Source: Cutibacterium acnes (GTDB taxonomy: Bacteria; Actinomycetota; Actinomycetes; Propionibacteriales; Propionibacteriaceae). From it: DNA of 64,000 nucleotides. Below the pieces are notes generated by a model, which had not been told where the DNA came from, made no database searches, and saw nothing but the letters and a program-made list of their open reading frames with translations. Position 1 is the stretch's first letter. The number at the start of each line of letters is the position of its first letter. Made by a program: the position numbers and the translations under genes. The stretch is taken from contig NZ_CP023676.1 of the NCBI RefSeq assembly GCF_003030305.1, positions 2,294,001 to 2,358,000 of the forward strand, given 5' to 3'. Shown here piece after piece: positions 8,261 through 16,347 of this stretch.

Positions 8261-10216
8261 GTGATTCGCAGCCATGAACGGCAGGCGGTGGCCAAAGCCA
8301 CCCAGCCGATCGTTGATCGTGAACCGATCCGATCCATGAAACCTGGACTAGCCCTAGCCGCATTAGGAATCGTCTTCGGCGATATCGGCACCTCAGTCCT
8401 TTACTCTCTCCAAACGGTGTTCTCAATGGAGAACCATGCCGTGCGCCCAACCCACGGTGACGTCATGGGGATCATCTCGATGATCTTCTGGTCGATCCTG
8501 CTCGTGGTGTGTGTCAAATACGTCATATTCGTTATGCGCGCTGACAACGACGGCGAAGGGGGCATCCTCGCCCTGATGGCCTTGGTACGTCGACTCATGG
8601 CTAGCCACAAGGGCACTGGCATGACGGCGCTCCTACTCGGCATCGTTGGCGCCGGCCTATTTTACGGAGATTCCTTTATCACCCCAGCGATTTCCGTGAT
8701 GAGCGCTGTGGAAGGCCTCACGGTAGCCAACCCGGATGCAGAAAAGATCGTCCTGCCAGCCTCGGTCGTCATCCTTACCCTCTTATTCATCGTGCAGAGA
8801 CGGGGAACGGAGGTCATTGGCAAGGCCTTCGGACCGGTAATGGCGACCTGGTTCCTCACCCTGGCGGCCTTGGGCATTCCGTGGATCATCCACCACCCGG
8901 TCATCATTACGGCCTTGTCTCCGCACTGGGCAATCCTGTTTTCCATCGAGCGTCCAGCGATGGCTTTCATTGCGATGGGCGCGGTCGTCTTGACGATTAC
9001 CGGTGCCGAGGCGCTATACGCCGACATGGGCCACGTCGGGGCTCCATCGATCCGACTTGCCTGGTTCGGCCTTGTGCTCCCCTGTTTGCTCATCAACTAC
9101 CTGGGCCAGGGGGCCATGATCCTGTCGCACCCCGACTGGATCGATAACCCGTTCTTTAGGATGGCTCCCGACTGGGCGACTATTCCGCTTGTCACCATCG
9201 CCACAATGGCCACCGTCATCGCTTCTCAGGCAGTCATCTCGGGGGCGTTCTCGATGAGTTCAGAGGCCGCCCGCCTGGGGTTACTGCCGCGCCTCGGCGT
9301 GCGTCATACCTCGAAGTCCGAGGGCGGCCAAATCTATATCCCAGAGGTCAACTGGACCCTCTTTATCGGCGTGCTAGCCCTCATCCTCATCTTCCAGACC
9401 TCGTCGAAACTAGCCACGGCTTATGGTTTGGCCGTGACCGGCACCTTCCTCCTGACGACGAGCCTGTTTCTGGTGCTGGCTCACCGGGCATGGCATTGGC
9501 CGATGTGGGCTCTCATCTTTTTTGGTGTCATTGTCGGCGGCGTCGAGTTGTCGATTTTCTCCGCCAATCTGTTGAAGATCGCCTCTGGCGGCTGGATCCC
9601 GCTGTTGTTCGCAACCATCGTCGTCATCATCATGACGACGTGGCGACGCGGCACCGCCTACATCGCCAAGCAGCGACAAGATGATGAGGGGCCGCTGGAC
9701 GACTTCCTCAACTGGATGCACGAAACCAAGCCAACCCGCGTCCCTGGCCTGGCCGTTTACCCGCATCCTGGGCGGGCAACAACCCCGTTGGCCCTGCTTA
9801 ATAACCTCAGGTTTAACCATGTGCTGCATGAGCACAACATCATCATCTCGATAGTGGTGGAGAACGTGCCGCACGTGCGGCACGTCAACCGTATTGAGAA
9901 AGTAGACCTCGGCAGACCCACCGACGGCATCACTTATATCGCGTGTCACGTCGGGTTCACCGATTCCCAGGACGTCCCCAAGGCGCTAGCTCTGGCGGCG
10001 GCCAAGTGTCCTTGGCTCAAGGATCATCTCGACGAGGCGATCTACTACCTCTCCCTAGTAGACGTGAAGCGGGACGAACCACAACAGGGTGCGCACATGG
10101 CCGGCTGGCGCAAGATGCTTTACATCACTATGTCGCGCAACCAGGCCGATCGCACTCGGGTGTTCCGGATACCGCGCACTCGCGCGGTGGTTATGGGTGA
10201 GGCCGTCGCCTTGTGA
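8261..10216 (+). CDS. kup: KUP-family potassium uptake protein
   Basis: 651 residues. The family core LALAALGIVFGDIGTS begins at about residue 30 and is followed by 12 membrane segments up to about residue 460, then a cytoplasmic C-terminal domain of about 190 residues. The conserved LYADMGH motif at about 250 is present. The protein couples K+ import to protons. A GTG start is used here; the 277-bp upstream gap from 7984 shows no recognisable c-di-AMP (ydaO-type) riboswitch or other gene. A strong inverted-repeat terminator follows directly. Confidence 0.92.
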   Translation: MIRSHERQAVAKATQPIVDREPIRSMKPGLALAALGIVFGDIGTSVLYSLQTVFSMENHAVRPTHGDVMGIISMIFWSILLVVCVKYVIFVMRADNDGEGGILALMALVRRLMASHKGTGMTALLLGIVGAGLFYGDSFITPAISVMSAVEGLTVANPDAEKIVLPASVVILTLLFIVQRRGTEVIGKAFGPVMATWFLTLAALGIPWIIHHPVIITALSPHWAILFSIERPAMAFIAMGAVVLTITGAEALYADMGHVGAPSIRLAWFGLVLPCLLINYLGQGAMILSHPDWIDNPFFRMAPDWATIPLVTIATMATVIASQAVISGAFSMSSEAARLGLLPRLGVRHTSKSEGGQIYIPEVNWTLFIGVLALILIFQTSSKLATAYGLAVTGTFLLTTSLFLVLAHRAWHWPMWALIFFGVIVGGVELSIFSANLLKIASGGWIPLLFATIVVIIMTTWRRGTAYIAKQRQDDEGPLDDFLNWMHETKPTRVPGLAVYPHPGRATTPLALLNNLRFNHVLHEHNIIISIVVENVPHVRHVNRIEKVDLGRPTDGITYIACHVGFTDSQDVPKALALAAAKCPWLKDHLDEAIYYLSLVDVKRDEPQQGAHMAGWRKMLYITMSRNQADRTRVFRIPRTRAVVMGEAVAL

Positions 10217-10241
10217 CGGTCTGTCGCTGATACTCACAACT

Positions 10242-10272
10242 GATTCCCGAGGCCTACTGAGCCTCGGGAATC
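10242..10272. terminator. Bidirectional Rho-independent terminator
   Basis: A perfect 12-bp stem (GATTCCCGAGGC/GCCTCGGGAATC) with a 7-base loop lies between convergent kup and the amidotransferase gene, followed by ACCTTTTC on the plus strand. It touches the stop codon of the minus-strand gene. Confidence 0.85.
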
Positions 10273-10984
10273 ACCTTTTCTCAGGGTCTATAAGTTCCTG
10301 GAATCGCGCCGCGAAAGCCTCTTCGGCATTGACGGTGTCGATGTCGCGACGCACCGTCTCTGCTACCGTGACGGCCTCTGACCAAGGAAGACGCTGCTGC
10401 CATTCTTTCTCACCGTGGCCGATAGTCCAGGCATCGAAGATTTCGGGAGTGCACTCGGGATGAAACTGTACCCCCCATGCACGCTCAGCGAACCTGACGG
10501 CCTCGATCTGACCGGTGGGATCGCGCGCCAGCAGAACGGCGTCCTCGGGCAGGACGACCGCAACATCGTTGTTGAAATGAATACCGCGATGTCCGTCGTA
10601 GACCGACAGCAGCGGGTCCTTCTTTCCCTCCGGGGTGAGGTGCATCTCGGCCGCTCCAAGGCAGAAATGGTCGGAGGTGCAGACCTGTCCTCCCAGCGCG
10701 ACGGTGGCGAGTTGGTGACCCAGGCAGATGCCGAGGAAGGGCGTACCTGCCCTCACTGTCCGGGAGATGAGCTGGCGGGTAGGCGCGAGCCACGGAGCCT
10801 CAGCATCGTCCTGGCAGCTCATAGAGCCGCCCAGCACCACGAGTGCGTCAGCGTCCACAATCGGCGGCACCGGATGGTTCCAGGCGTTGATCTCGACGAC
10901 GTCTGCCCCGGCGTTGCGCCAAAGTTGCCCGAGTCTGCCTGAGCTGCAGGAGGGCTCGTGAACGATGACCAAGATCCGCGTCAT
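10271..10984 (-). CDS. Class I glutamine amidotransferase-like protein
   Basis: 237 residues, a stand-alone GATase-1 domain. The nucleophile elbow FLGICLGHQLA carries the catalytic Cys at about residue 102, and the His-Glu pair is in VQFHPECTPE at about 171-180. Such proteins resemble the glutaminase half of GMP synthetase, and some act as gamma-glutamyl hydrolases or amidate small molecules. No synthetase partner is adjacent, so the acceptor is unknown. The gene is divergent from the PLDc_N-type membrane protein gene. Confidence 0.85.
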   Translation of the reverse strand: MTRILVIVHEPSCSSGRLGQLWRNAGADVVEINAWNHPVPPIVDADALVVLGGSMSCQDDAEAPWLAPTRQLISRTVRAGTPFLGICLGHQLATVALGGQVCTSDHFCLGAAEMHLTPEGKKDPLLSVYDGHRGIHFNNDVAVVLPEDAVLLARDPTGQIEAVRFAERAWGVQFHPECTPEIFDAWTIGHGEKEWQQRLPWSEAVTVAETVRRDIDTVNAEEAFAARFQELIDPEKR

Positions 10985-11017
10985 GGGGAAACACTACGAG
11001 CTTTCTGTCACGGCCGT

Positions 11018-11284
11018 ATGCCAGAACTGCTGCAACCGGAGTACAGATTTCGCCCGACCGGACGCCAGTTGCTGCTACTAAGTGACGGGCAGGTGGTGCT
11101 GCTGTCAATTTTCGCCCATGATCTGCCGCTCTTGGCCATCACCGTTCCGATTATCGTGTTCGCCTTTGCTCTTTTGTCGATTCTCAGGTCGGACCGCTTG
11201 ACGGGCGCGGGAAAGGTGATCTGGATCGTCGTCTGCTTCCCACTTGTCGGACCGATCGTGTGGTTTATCGCAGGTAAGAGTTGA
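11018..11284 (+). CDS. PLDc_N-type small membrane protein
   Basis: 88 residues from the ATG. Two hydrophobic segments at about 25-50 and 60-82 surround the short basic loop SDRLTGAGKVIW, and the protein ends near PLVGPIVWFIAGKS. This is the phospholipase-D-nuclease N-terminal (PLDc_N) pattern, found alone in many actinobacterial membrane proteins of unknown role; it has no nuclease part. An in-frame GTG at 10958 has an AGGAGG upstream, but that lies inside the opposite-strand gene, so I prefer the ATG. Confidence 0.65.
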   Translation: MPELLQPEYRFRPTGRQLLLLSDGQVVLLSIFAHDLPLLAITVPIIVFAFALLSILRSDRLTGAGKVIWIVVCFPLVGPIVWFIAGKS

Positions 11285-11333
11285 GACGCGGATATTTCTG
11301 TCTGCTTCCGGAGAGAGCCTCCTCGAGACGACG

Positions 11334-11358
11334 AAACCCCGCCACAAAGGCGGGGTTT
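11334..11358 (-). terminator. Terminator of tRNA-Arg
   Basis: AAACCCCGCC/GGCGGGGTTT with a 5-base loop, directly downstream of tRNA-Arg on the minus strand and ending in TTT. It can also serve the plus-strand PLDc_N gene. Confidence 0.8.
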
Positions 11359-11365
11359 CCATCTG

Positions 11366-11438
11366 CGCGCCCGGAGGGATTCGAACCCCCAACCTTCTGA
11401 TCCGTAGTCAGATGCTCTATCCGTTGAGCCACGGGCGC
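11366..11438 (-). tRNA. tRNA-Arg (anticodon ACG)
   Basis: The minus strand gives acceptor stem GCGCCCG/CGGGCGC, D-arm GGCTCAACGGATAGAGC, anticodon stem-loop CTGACTACGGATCAG, T-loop GTTCGAATC and discriminator G. CCA is not encoded. Its A34 is the canonical substrate of TadA, encoded at 4.7-5.2 kb. Confidence 0.95.
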
Positions 11439-11668
11439 ATTGTGCTGTGCACGTTGCTAAACGTTACAGCCTTCAATTCCGTAATGCAAATTCGCGTAAT
11501 TCAGTCCCCGGAAATCCGCCTGACAAGCGGGTTTGCGGAACACCAGATGCGAGACACCAGGCCGCCGAGGGGTATCGTCGATCCCAACTCCAGGACCTTC
11601 ATCCGAGGCACTACCAGCCCCACCATGCACAAAGCCCGGCGCCCCCTATAGGAGTCACCGGGCATCCG

Positions 11669-11758
11669 CGGAGGTGGCGGGATTTGAACCCGCGATGGGA
11701 TTACCTCCCAAACCCGCTTAGCAGGCGGGCGCCATAGACCTGACTAGGCGACACCTCC
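11669..11758 (-). tRNA. tRNA-Ser (anticodon GCT)
   Basis: Acceptor stem GGAGGTG/CACCTCC, anticodon loop CTGCTAA on a CCCGC/GCGGG stem, a long variable arm and T-loop GTTCAAATC. It decodes AGC/AGU. CCA is not encoded. The 230 bp between this and tRNA-Arg hold no evident gene. Confidence 0.95.
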
Positions 11759-11980
11759 AAGTGCCGTGTCAGCCTACTCTCTCAACCCCAAACCCTCCAA
11801 TTCCGGGCCGCGACAACGCGCCCCATCGACCCCGACACGCCCCCGACAAGGGACGTCTGCGCTGCGCAGGCCACTGAGGCAGTCACGATCGCCGCCCGCC
11901 AGCCAGGCGGTACCGCCCCGTATTGGGTGCAGCGGTTAACATGGGGTCCACCCCATCGACATTTACGGAAAGGGATGTGC

Positions 11981-13834
11981 ATGGCTGACGCGTCGCGCGG
12001 CGCCAACTCGCCGTCTCCACGTCACGCCGCTCAACCGGATTGGATGAACGATCCGGAGGCCAATGAGGACACACATGTCCTGCGGCGGGCGGATCTCAGG
12101 GCAGCCGCCCGGCCACCGACGCGTTCCCCGCGTCCACGCCGGTCCGCTGCTGAGCCCCCTGTTAACGCCCCACAGCCCCTCAACGAGCCGAAATCCCGCC
12201 CTACCCCAGCCCGACGAGCCGCAACCGCCAAGGCTTCACCAGCTAACCGCAGCCGCCGCAGACCATCGCGGTGGAACGAGGAGGCCAGACGCAACCATGC
12301 CTTCAACACCTGCCTGGGATGGACGATACTTGGGGCCATCGTCCCCGGCTTAACCCTGTCTCGTAGCCGTGCCCCGCGTCGCCGCGTCACAGGTCTGACG
12401 ATCATCGGTCTTCTCCTCATTGGGCTGACCATTGCTGTTTTCTTCATCCTGGCTAACCCGACAGTTGCAGCGTCGATCGTCGTGCGACCCAAGTTGCTCA
12501 CCGCTCTAACCTGGGGCTTGCCGAGTCTTGCCGTCGCCTTGGTGGCATTGCTGACCTTCTCCCACCTCGACCTTCGACCTCAGGGCATCACCCGCGGACA
12601 ACGCTGGGTCTCGACCATCCTTGTCACCGCATTGTGTACCACCATCGCAACCCCGCTAGCTGTCGCTGGCCGGTATGCCTACGATCAGGACCACATGCTC
12701 GGCCGGATCTTCACCGATAAGCGGTCCGGCACCCGCCCATCCATCAACTACAACCAGGACGTCAAGGCGATTTGGGCGGCCAAGCCGCGAGTCAACGTCC
12801 TGCTCGTCGGCGCCGACGACAGCAAAGTGCGCAACTATCGCGCCGAGAACTCCATGAACACTGACACGATCATGGTGGCGTCGATTAATACCTCCAACGG
12901 TGATACCTCGATCTTCCAGATCCCCCGCAACACCGCGAGAATGCCATTCCCGTCTGATTCGCCGCTGCACAGGGACTTCCCCAACGGTTTCGTCGGGAAA
13001 GACGGTGACGGTAACAACCCCGACTACATGGCTAACGAGATCTGGTCGACGGTAAAGGCCCGCTACGTCGATCGCATGGGCGCGACCGACTACCCCGGGG
13101 CCGACGCCCTCAAGCTGGCCACCGGAGAGGCCCTCGGCCTCAAGATCGACTACTTCGTCATGCTCGACATTGACGGCCTTCAGAAGCTCATTGACGCGCT
13201 CGGCGGAGTGTCGGTGAACATCAACGAGCGCCTGCCCATCGCAGGCAATACCGAGGGCAAGAGGCCGGACGGTTACCTCGAGATTGGCGCCAACCAACAC
13301 CTCGACGGCTACCACGCCATGTGGTACGCACGGTCGCGCTCAGCGAGCACCGACTACGACCGGATGGGACGCCAGTCTTGCCTTATCAAGGCCGTTCTTG
13401 ACCAAACCAGCCCGCAGACTGTGTTGACCCGCTTCGAATCGATCGCTGATGCTTCCGGGCAGATGGTGGTCTCTGACATACCGCAGGGAATGCTGCCGGC
13501 CTTCGTCGACCTCGCCATCAACATGCGTGACGCCAACATCAACCGCGTCGTTTTCACCAATGGCAAGCACGGATTCTTCTCTTCCCACCCGGATTACGAT
13601 CTCATCCGCAAACAGGTGGAGGCCGCCATCCATGGCGTCTCTGCGTCAAAAAACAAGAACAAGCCGGTAACGGGGGCTTCGTCTGCTAACACCCACAAGA
13701 CCGCCATGGCGCCGCCGAGCCACAGCGGGTTAAAGAAGTCCCCGCAGACCCCCGCTCCACGCCCGTCACCCGATAACCACGACGTCTCCCAATCTGTGAC
13801 TGACGCCTGCGCCTATAACCCGCAGCAGCCCTGA
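11981..13834 (+). CDS. LytR-CpsA-Psr (LCP) family envelope protein
   Basis: 617 residues from the ATG that follows GGAAAGGG at good spacing. The first 110 residues are basic and proline-rich and presumably cytoplasmic. Four or so hydrophobic segments follow at about 115-240, then the extracellular LCP catalytic domain at about 275-500, starting NVLLVGADDS and including SIFQIPRNTARMPFP and the Arg-rich YARSRSASTDYDRMGRQ. LCP enzymes transfer undecaprenyl-linked glycopolymers to peptidoglycan. The C-terminal 70 residues are low-complexity. Several membrane spans before the domain, rather than one, is a recognised variant in this phylum. Confidence 0.9.
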   Translation: MADASRGANSPSPRHAAQPDWMNDPEANEDTHVLRRADLRAAARPPTRSPRPRRSAAEPPVNAPQPLNEPKSRPTPARRAATAKASPANRSRRRPSRWNEEARRNHAFNTCLGWTILGAIVPGLTLSRSRAPRRRVTGLTIIGLLLIGLTIAVFFILANPTVAASIVVRPKLLTALTWGLPSLAVALVALLTFSHLDLRPQGITRGQRWVSTILVTALCTTIATPLAVAGRYAYDQDHMLGRIFTDKRSGTRPSINYNQDVKAIWAAKPRVNVLLVGADDSKVRNYRAENSMNTDTIMVASINTSNGDTSIFQIPRNTARMPFPSDSPLHRDFPNGFVGKDGDGNNPDYMANEIWSTVKARYVDRMGATDYPGADALKLATGEALGLKIDYFVMLDIDGLQKLIDALGGVSVNINERLPIAGNTEGKRPDGYLEIGANQHLDGYHAMWYARSRSASTDYDRMGRQSCLIKAVLDQTSPQTVLTRFESIADASGQMVVSDIPQGMLPAFVDLAINMRDANINRVVFTNGKHGFFSSHPDYDLIRKQVEAAIHGVSASKNKNKPVTGASSANTHKTAMAPPSHSGLKKSPQTPAPRPSPDNHDVSQSVTDACAYNPQQP

Positions 13835-13882
13835 CGCCTCTCCTGGGGCCGCGCCTGTGCGGTTCGTAGGCGTCGCTCGGGG

Positions 13883-14893
13883 TCAATGTCGCGGGGGTGC
13901 GGTACTCTCGCGAATCACCAGCGGGGCCGGAACCATGACCGACTTCCTCGGAGCACCCTGCAACTGGGCTAGGAGCTCCTCGGCGAGGCGTTGACCGACC
14001 GCCGCGAAGTCCTGTCGCACCGTCGTCATCGTCGGCCACACCGTATTTCCCAGGACGTCGTCGAATCCCACCACAGACATATCGTCCGGGATCCTGACAC
14101 CCATATCGAGCAGACCGATGACGGCTCCTGCCGCCATTTCGTCATTGCTGGCTAACACGGCTGTTGCTCCGGCGTCCTTGAGGTAGCGTGCCGCATCGCG
14201 TCCTGACGAGGCCGTCCAGTCCCCGATGATGACATCGGGGATCTCGCGGTCGTTGGTCTCCAAGCACTCTTGCCAGGCCTGGCGGCGTACCACAGCCTGG
14301 CGGGAATAGTCCGGGCCGCTGACGAGGTGGACTGTGCGATGCCCCAATGCCAAGAGATAGTTAACGGCGGTACGCACACCGGAGGCCTGGTCACATCCGA
14401 CGGTCGAGAAACGGCTGCACGGAGAGCCAGCCATCACGACTGGGATTCCCGGCGGTACCTCAAGGTCCTCGGGATGGTCAAGCTCAAGCCCCTCAATGAT
14501 GAAGCCGTCGACTCGCCCCGCCATCCGCTTCATCGCGTGCCGGTACGACCTGACGGAGTCGTCAGCAGGCTCAAGACGATCAAGGACGACGGCAAGCTCG
14601 CTGCGGCGGGTGGCATCGACAATGGCTTGAACGGTCCGCAGCTCTCCGGTGCGTGAAAGGTCGGTAGCAAGGACGCCGATGGCACTCGTGCGGCCCGAGC
14701 GCAGGCTGCGAGCAGCCACATTGGGCGAATAGCCGACTTCGGTCATGGCCTTGAGAACCTTGTCGACAGTTTTCTTGCGAACGGCGTCGGAGTTGTTGAC
14801 GACCCGCGAGACGGTCTGTTGGGATACCCCGGCAGCCGCGGCGACATCACCCATTGAGGGGCGAGACGGTCCTCGACGCTGCCGCTCGGTCAT
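13883..14893 (-). CDS. LacI-family transcriptional regulator, likely of galactose genes
   Basis: 336 residues from the ATG that begins MTERQ, one base after the galK stop. The N-terminal helix-turn-helix (GDVAAAAGVSQQTVSRV, about 13-30) and the hinge helix region NVAARSLRSGR are followed by a periplasmic-binding-protein-like sensor domain with VVGFDDVLGN near residue 265. It is co-transcribed after galK, and across from it lies the sugar symporter, so it probably represses these genes until galactose (or a derivative) binds. A longer in-frame reading upstream runs through galK and is not credible. Confidence 0.88.
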   Translation of the reverse strand: MTERQRRGPSRPSMGDVAAAAGVSQQTVSRVVNNSDAVRKKTVDKVLKAMTEVGYSPNVAARSLRSGRTSAIGVLATDLSRTGELRTVQAIVDATRRSELAVVLDRLEPADDSVRSYRHAMKRMAGRVDGFIIEGLELDHPEDLEVPPGIPVVMAGSPCSRFSTVGCDQASGVRTAVNYLLALGHRTVHLVSGPDYSRQAVVRRQAWQECLETNDREIPDVIIGDWTASSGRDAARYLKDAGATAVLASNDEMAAGAVIGLLDMGVRIPDDMSVVGFDDVLGNTVWPTMTTVRQDFAAVGQRLAEELLAQLQGAPRKSVMVPAPLVIRESTAPPRH

Positions 14894-14894
14894 A

Positions 14895-16130
14895 TCACTG
14901 CACCCGCAGGGCAGCAGGGCCAGGGGTAACGACGTAGAACTCGGGGTGGGCGAAACCGGCCTCCCGGAAGGAGTCCGCGACCTGCGTGGCAACCTTGTTA
15001 CGAACGTCGCGATCGACCAGAGCGATGGCGCAACCGCCGAATCCGCCGCCAGTCATCCGCGCGCCAAGAGCACCAGCAGCGCGGGCCGCGTCGACAGCGG
15101 TGTCCAGTTCGGGACAGGTGACCTCGTAGTCGTCACGCAGGGAGTCGTGGGAGGCATTCATAAGCGGCCCCACTTCGCGGATTTGGCCGGTATCGAGGAG
15201 CTTAACGAACTGGGTAACACGGTCGTTCTCAGTGACGACGTGGCGGACGCGGCTAGCCATCCCTTCGTCATCGAGGGCGGCCACGGCGGCCCCCAAGTCA
15301 CCGACGTCACGCAGGCTACCAACTCCGAGGATGCGTGCGGCATTCTCGCAGGCCCGCCGTCGTGCCTCATACTGGCCGTCGACCAGCCGGTGGGGAGCGC
15401 AGGTGTCGATGACAAGCAGTTCTAGGTCGGCGGTGGCCAGGTTGAAGGGGACTTGACGAACCGACCAGTCGTCACAGTCGATGAGGAGGGCGTGACCTTC
15501 GGTAGTGCGCAGCGAAGCGGTTTGATCGAGCCCTCCAGTGGGAGCCTCAGCAACCTCGTTCTCCGCAGCGCGGGCAGCATTGACGAGGCCAATACGGCCG
15601 GAGTCAGAGTCGGTGAGATCAAGGTCGTAGAGGTCGGCGAGGGCCAGACCGACGCCACACTCGACGGCTGCCGACGACGACAGTCCCGCACCCAGGGGGA
15701 CGCACGTGACCAGTGCAGCCTCGAATCCCCCGAGGCCATGCCCGGCCTGACGCAGCGCCCACGCGACACCACCGGTATAGGCCTTCCAACCAGCAACCGA
15801 CCCAGGAGCGATCTCGTCGAGGGTTCCCTCCCAGGTGAGAACGCTGTCGTCAAGCTGGGAGACGAGGATGACCTTGTCGTCATCACGGCGTCGAGCAGCG
15901 ACGTAGGTGCGATGGGGAAGGGCGATTGGCAGGCAGAAACCGTTGTTGTAGTCGGTGTGCTCGCCGATGATGTTGACACGTCCGGGGGCCGCCCAGACGC
16001 CATCGGGGCTACCACCAATGTGCCCGCCAAAGAGGTGCCGGGCGCGAGTGGCACCCTCCTCTACCGACCATGCTGTGCCGATCGTCGGGGTCTGGTGGTC
16101 TGCCGCAATGGCGTGGGGTGTCTGCGACAT
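14895..16130 (-). CDS. galK: Galactokinase
   Basis: 411 residues. The galactose-binding signature GRVNIIGEHTDYNNG is at about 48-62, the ATP-binding GHMP motif PLGAGLSSSAA at about 148-158, and the third motif GALGARMTGGGFGGC near 355. The enzyme phosphorylates galactose to galactose-1-phosphate, the entry to the Leloir pathway. AAAGGAG lies six bases before the ATG. galT and galE are not adjacent. It is divergent from the sodium/solute symporter, which probably supplies its substrate. Confidence 0.94.
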   Translation of the reverse strand: MSQTPHAIAADHQTPTIGTAWSVEEGATRARHLFGGHIGGSPDGVWAAPGRVNIIGEHTDYNNGFCLPIALPHRTYVAARRRDDDKVILVSQLDDSVLTWEGTLDEIAPGSVAGWKAYTGGVAWALRQAGHGLGGFEAALVTCVPLGAGLSSSAAVECGVGLALADLYDLDLTDSDSGRIGLVNAARAAENEVAEAPTGGLDQTASLRTTEGHALLIDCDDWSVRQVPFNLATADLELLVIDTCAPHRLVDGQYEARRRACENAARILGVGSLRDVGDLGAAVAALDDEGMASRVRHVVTENDRVTQFVKLLDTGQIREVGPLMNASHDSLRDDYEVTCPELDTAVDAARAAGALGARMTGGGFGGCAIALVDRDVRNKVATQVADSFREAGFAHPEFYVVTPGPAALRVQ

Positions 16131-16213
16131 AAATGGCTCCTTTGCCGGTCAAAATCCCGTGACAACGAGGCTGAGCGTACGACGATGCCAGTGGCGCTGC
16201 GTCGACTTCGCTC

Positions 16214-16238
16214 ACTCAAAATGTTTACGTACTCAAAA
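16214..16238. promoter_or_regulatory. Candidate LacI-type operator in the galactose divergon
   Basis: Within the 217-bp galK/symporter intergenic region, two direct copies of ACTCAAAA flank ATGTTTACGT. The central TGTTTACG resembles a half-site of LacI-family operators. Placement fits a shared operator; binding is inferred. Confidence 0.35.
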
Positions 16239-16347
16239 CTACCGGGTGCAGATGCGCTCATGCCGCACCGGGGTCTATGGTTCCCCACGGGGCGACGCCA
16301 ACGAGGCCGTTCCTCCCCCGCACCAACCGAAAGGACCACTCCGCACC

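Noticed and set aside
10958-11017. Longer start (GTG with AGGAGG) for the PLDc_N-type gene
   Set aside because: The apparent ribosome site is part of the N-terminal coding region of the amidotransferase on the other strand, and the extra residues do not fit the family.
12656-13315. 219-codon minus-strand frame within the LCP gene
   Set aside because: Shadow of the LCP catalytic domain; no start signal or known motif.
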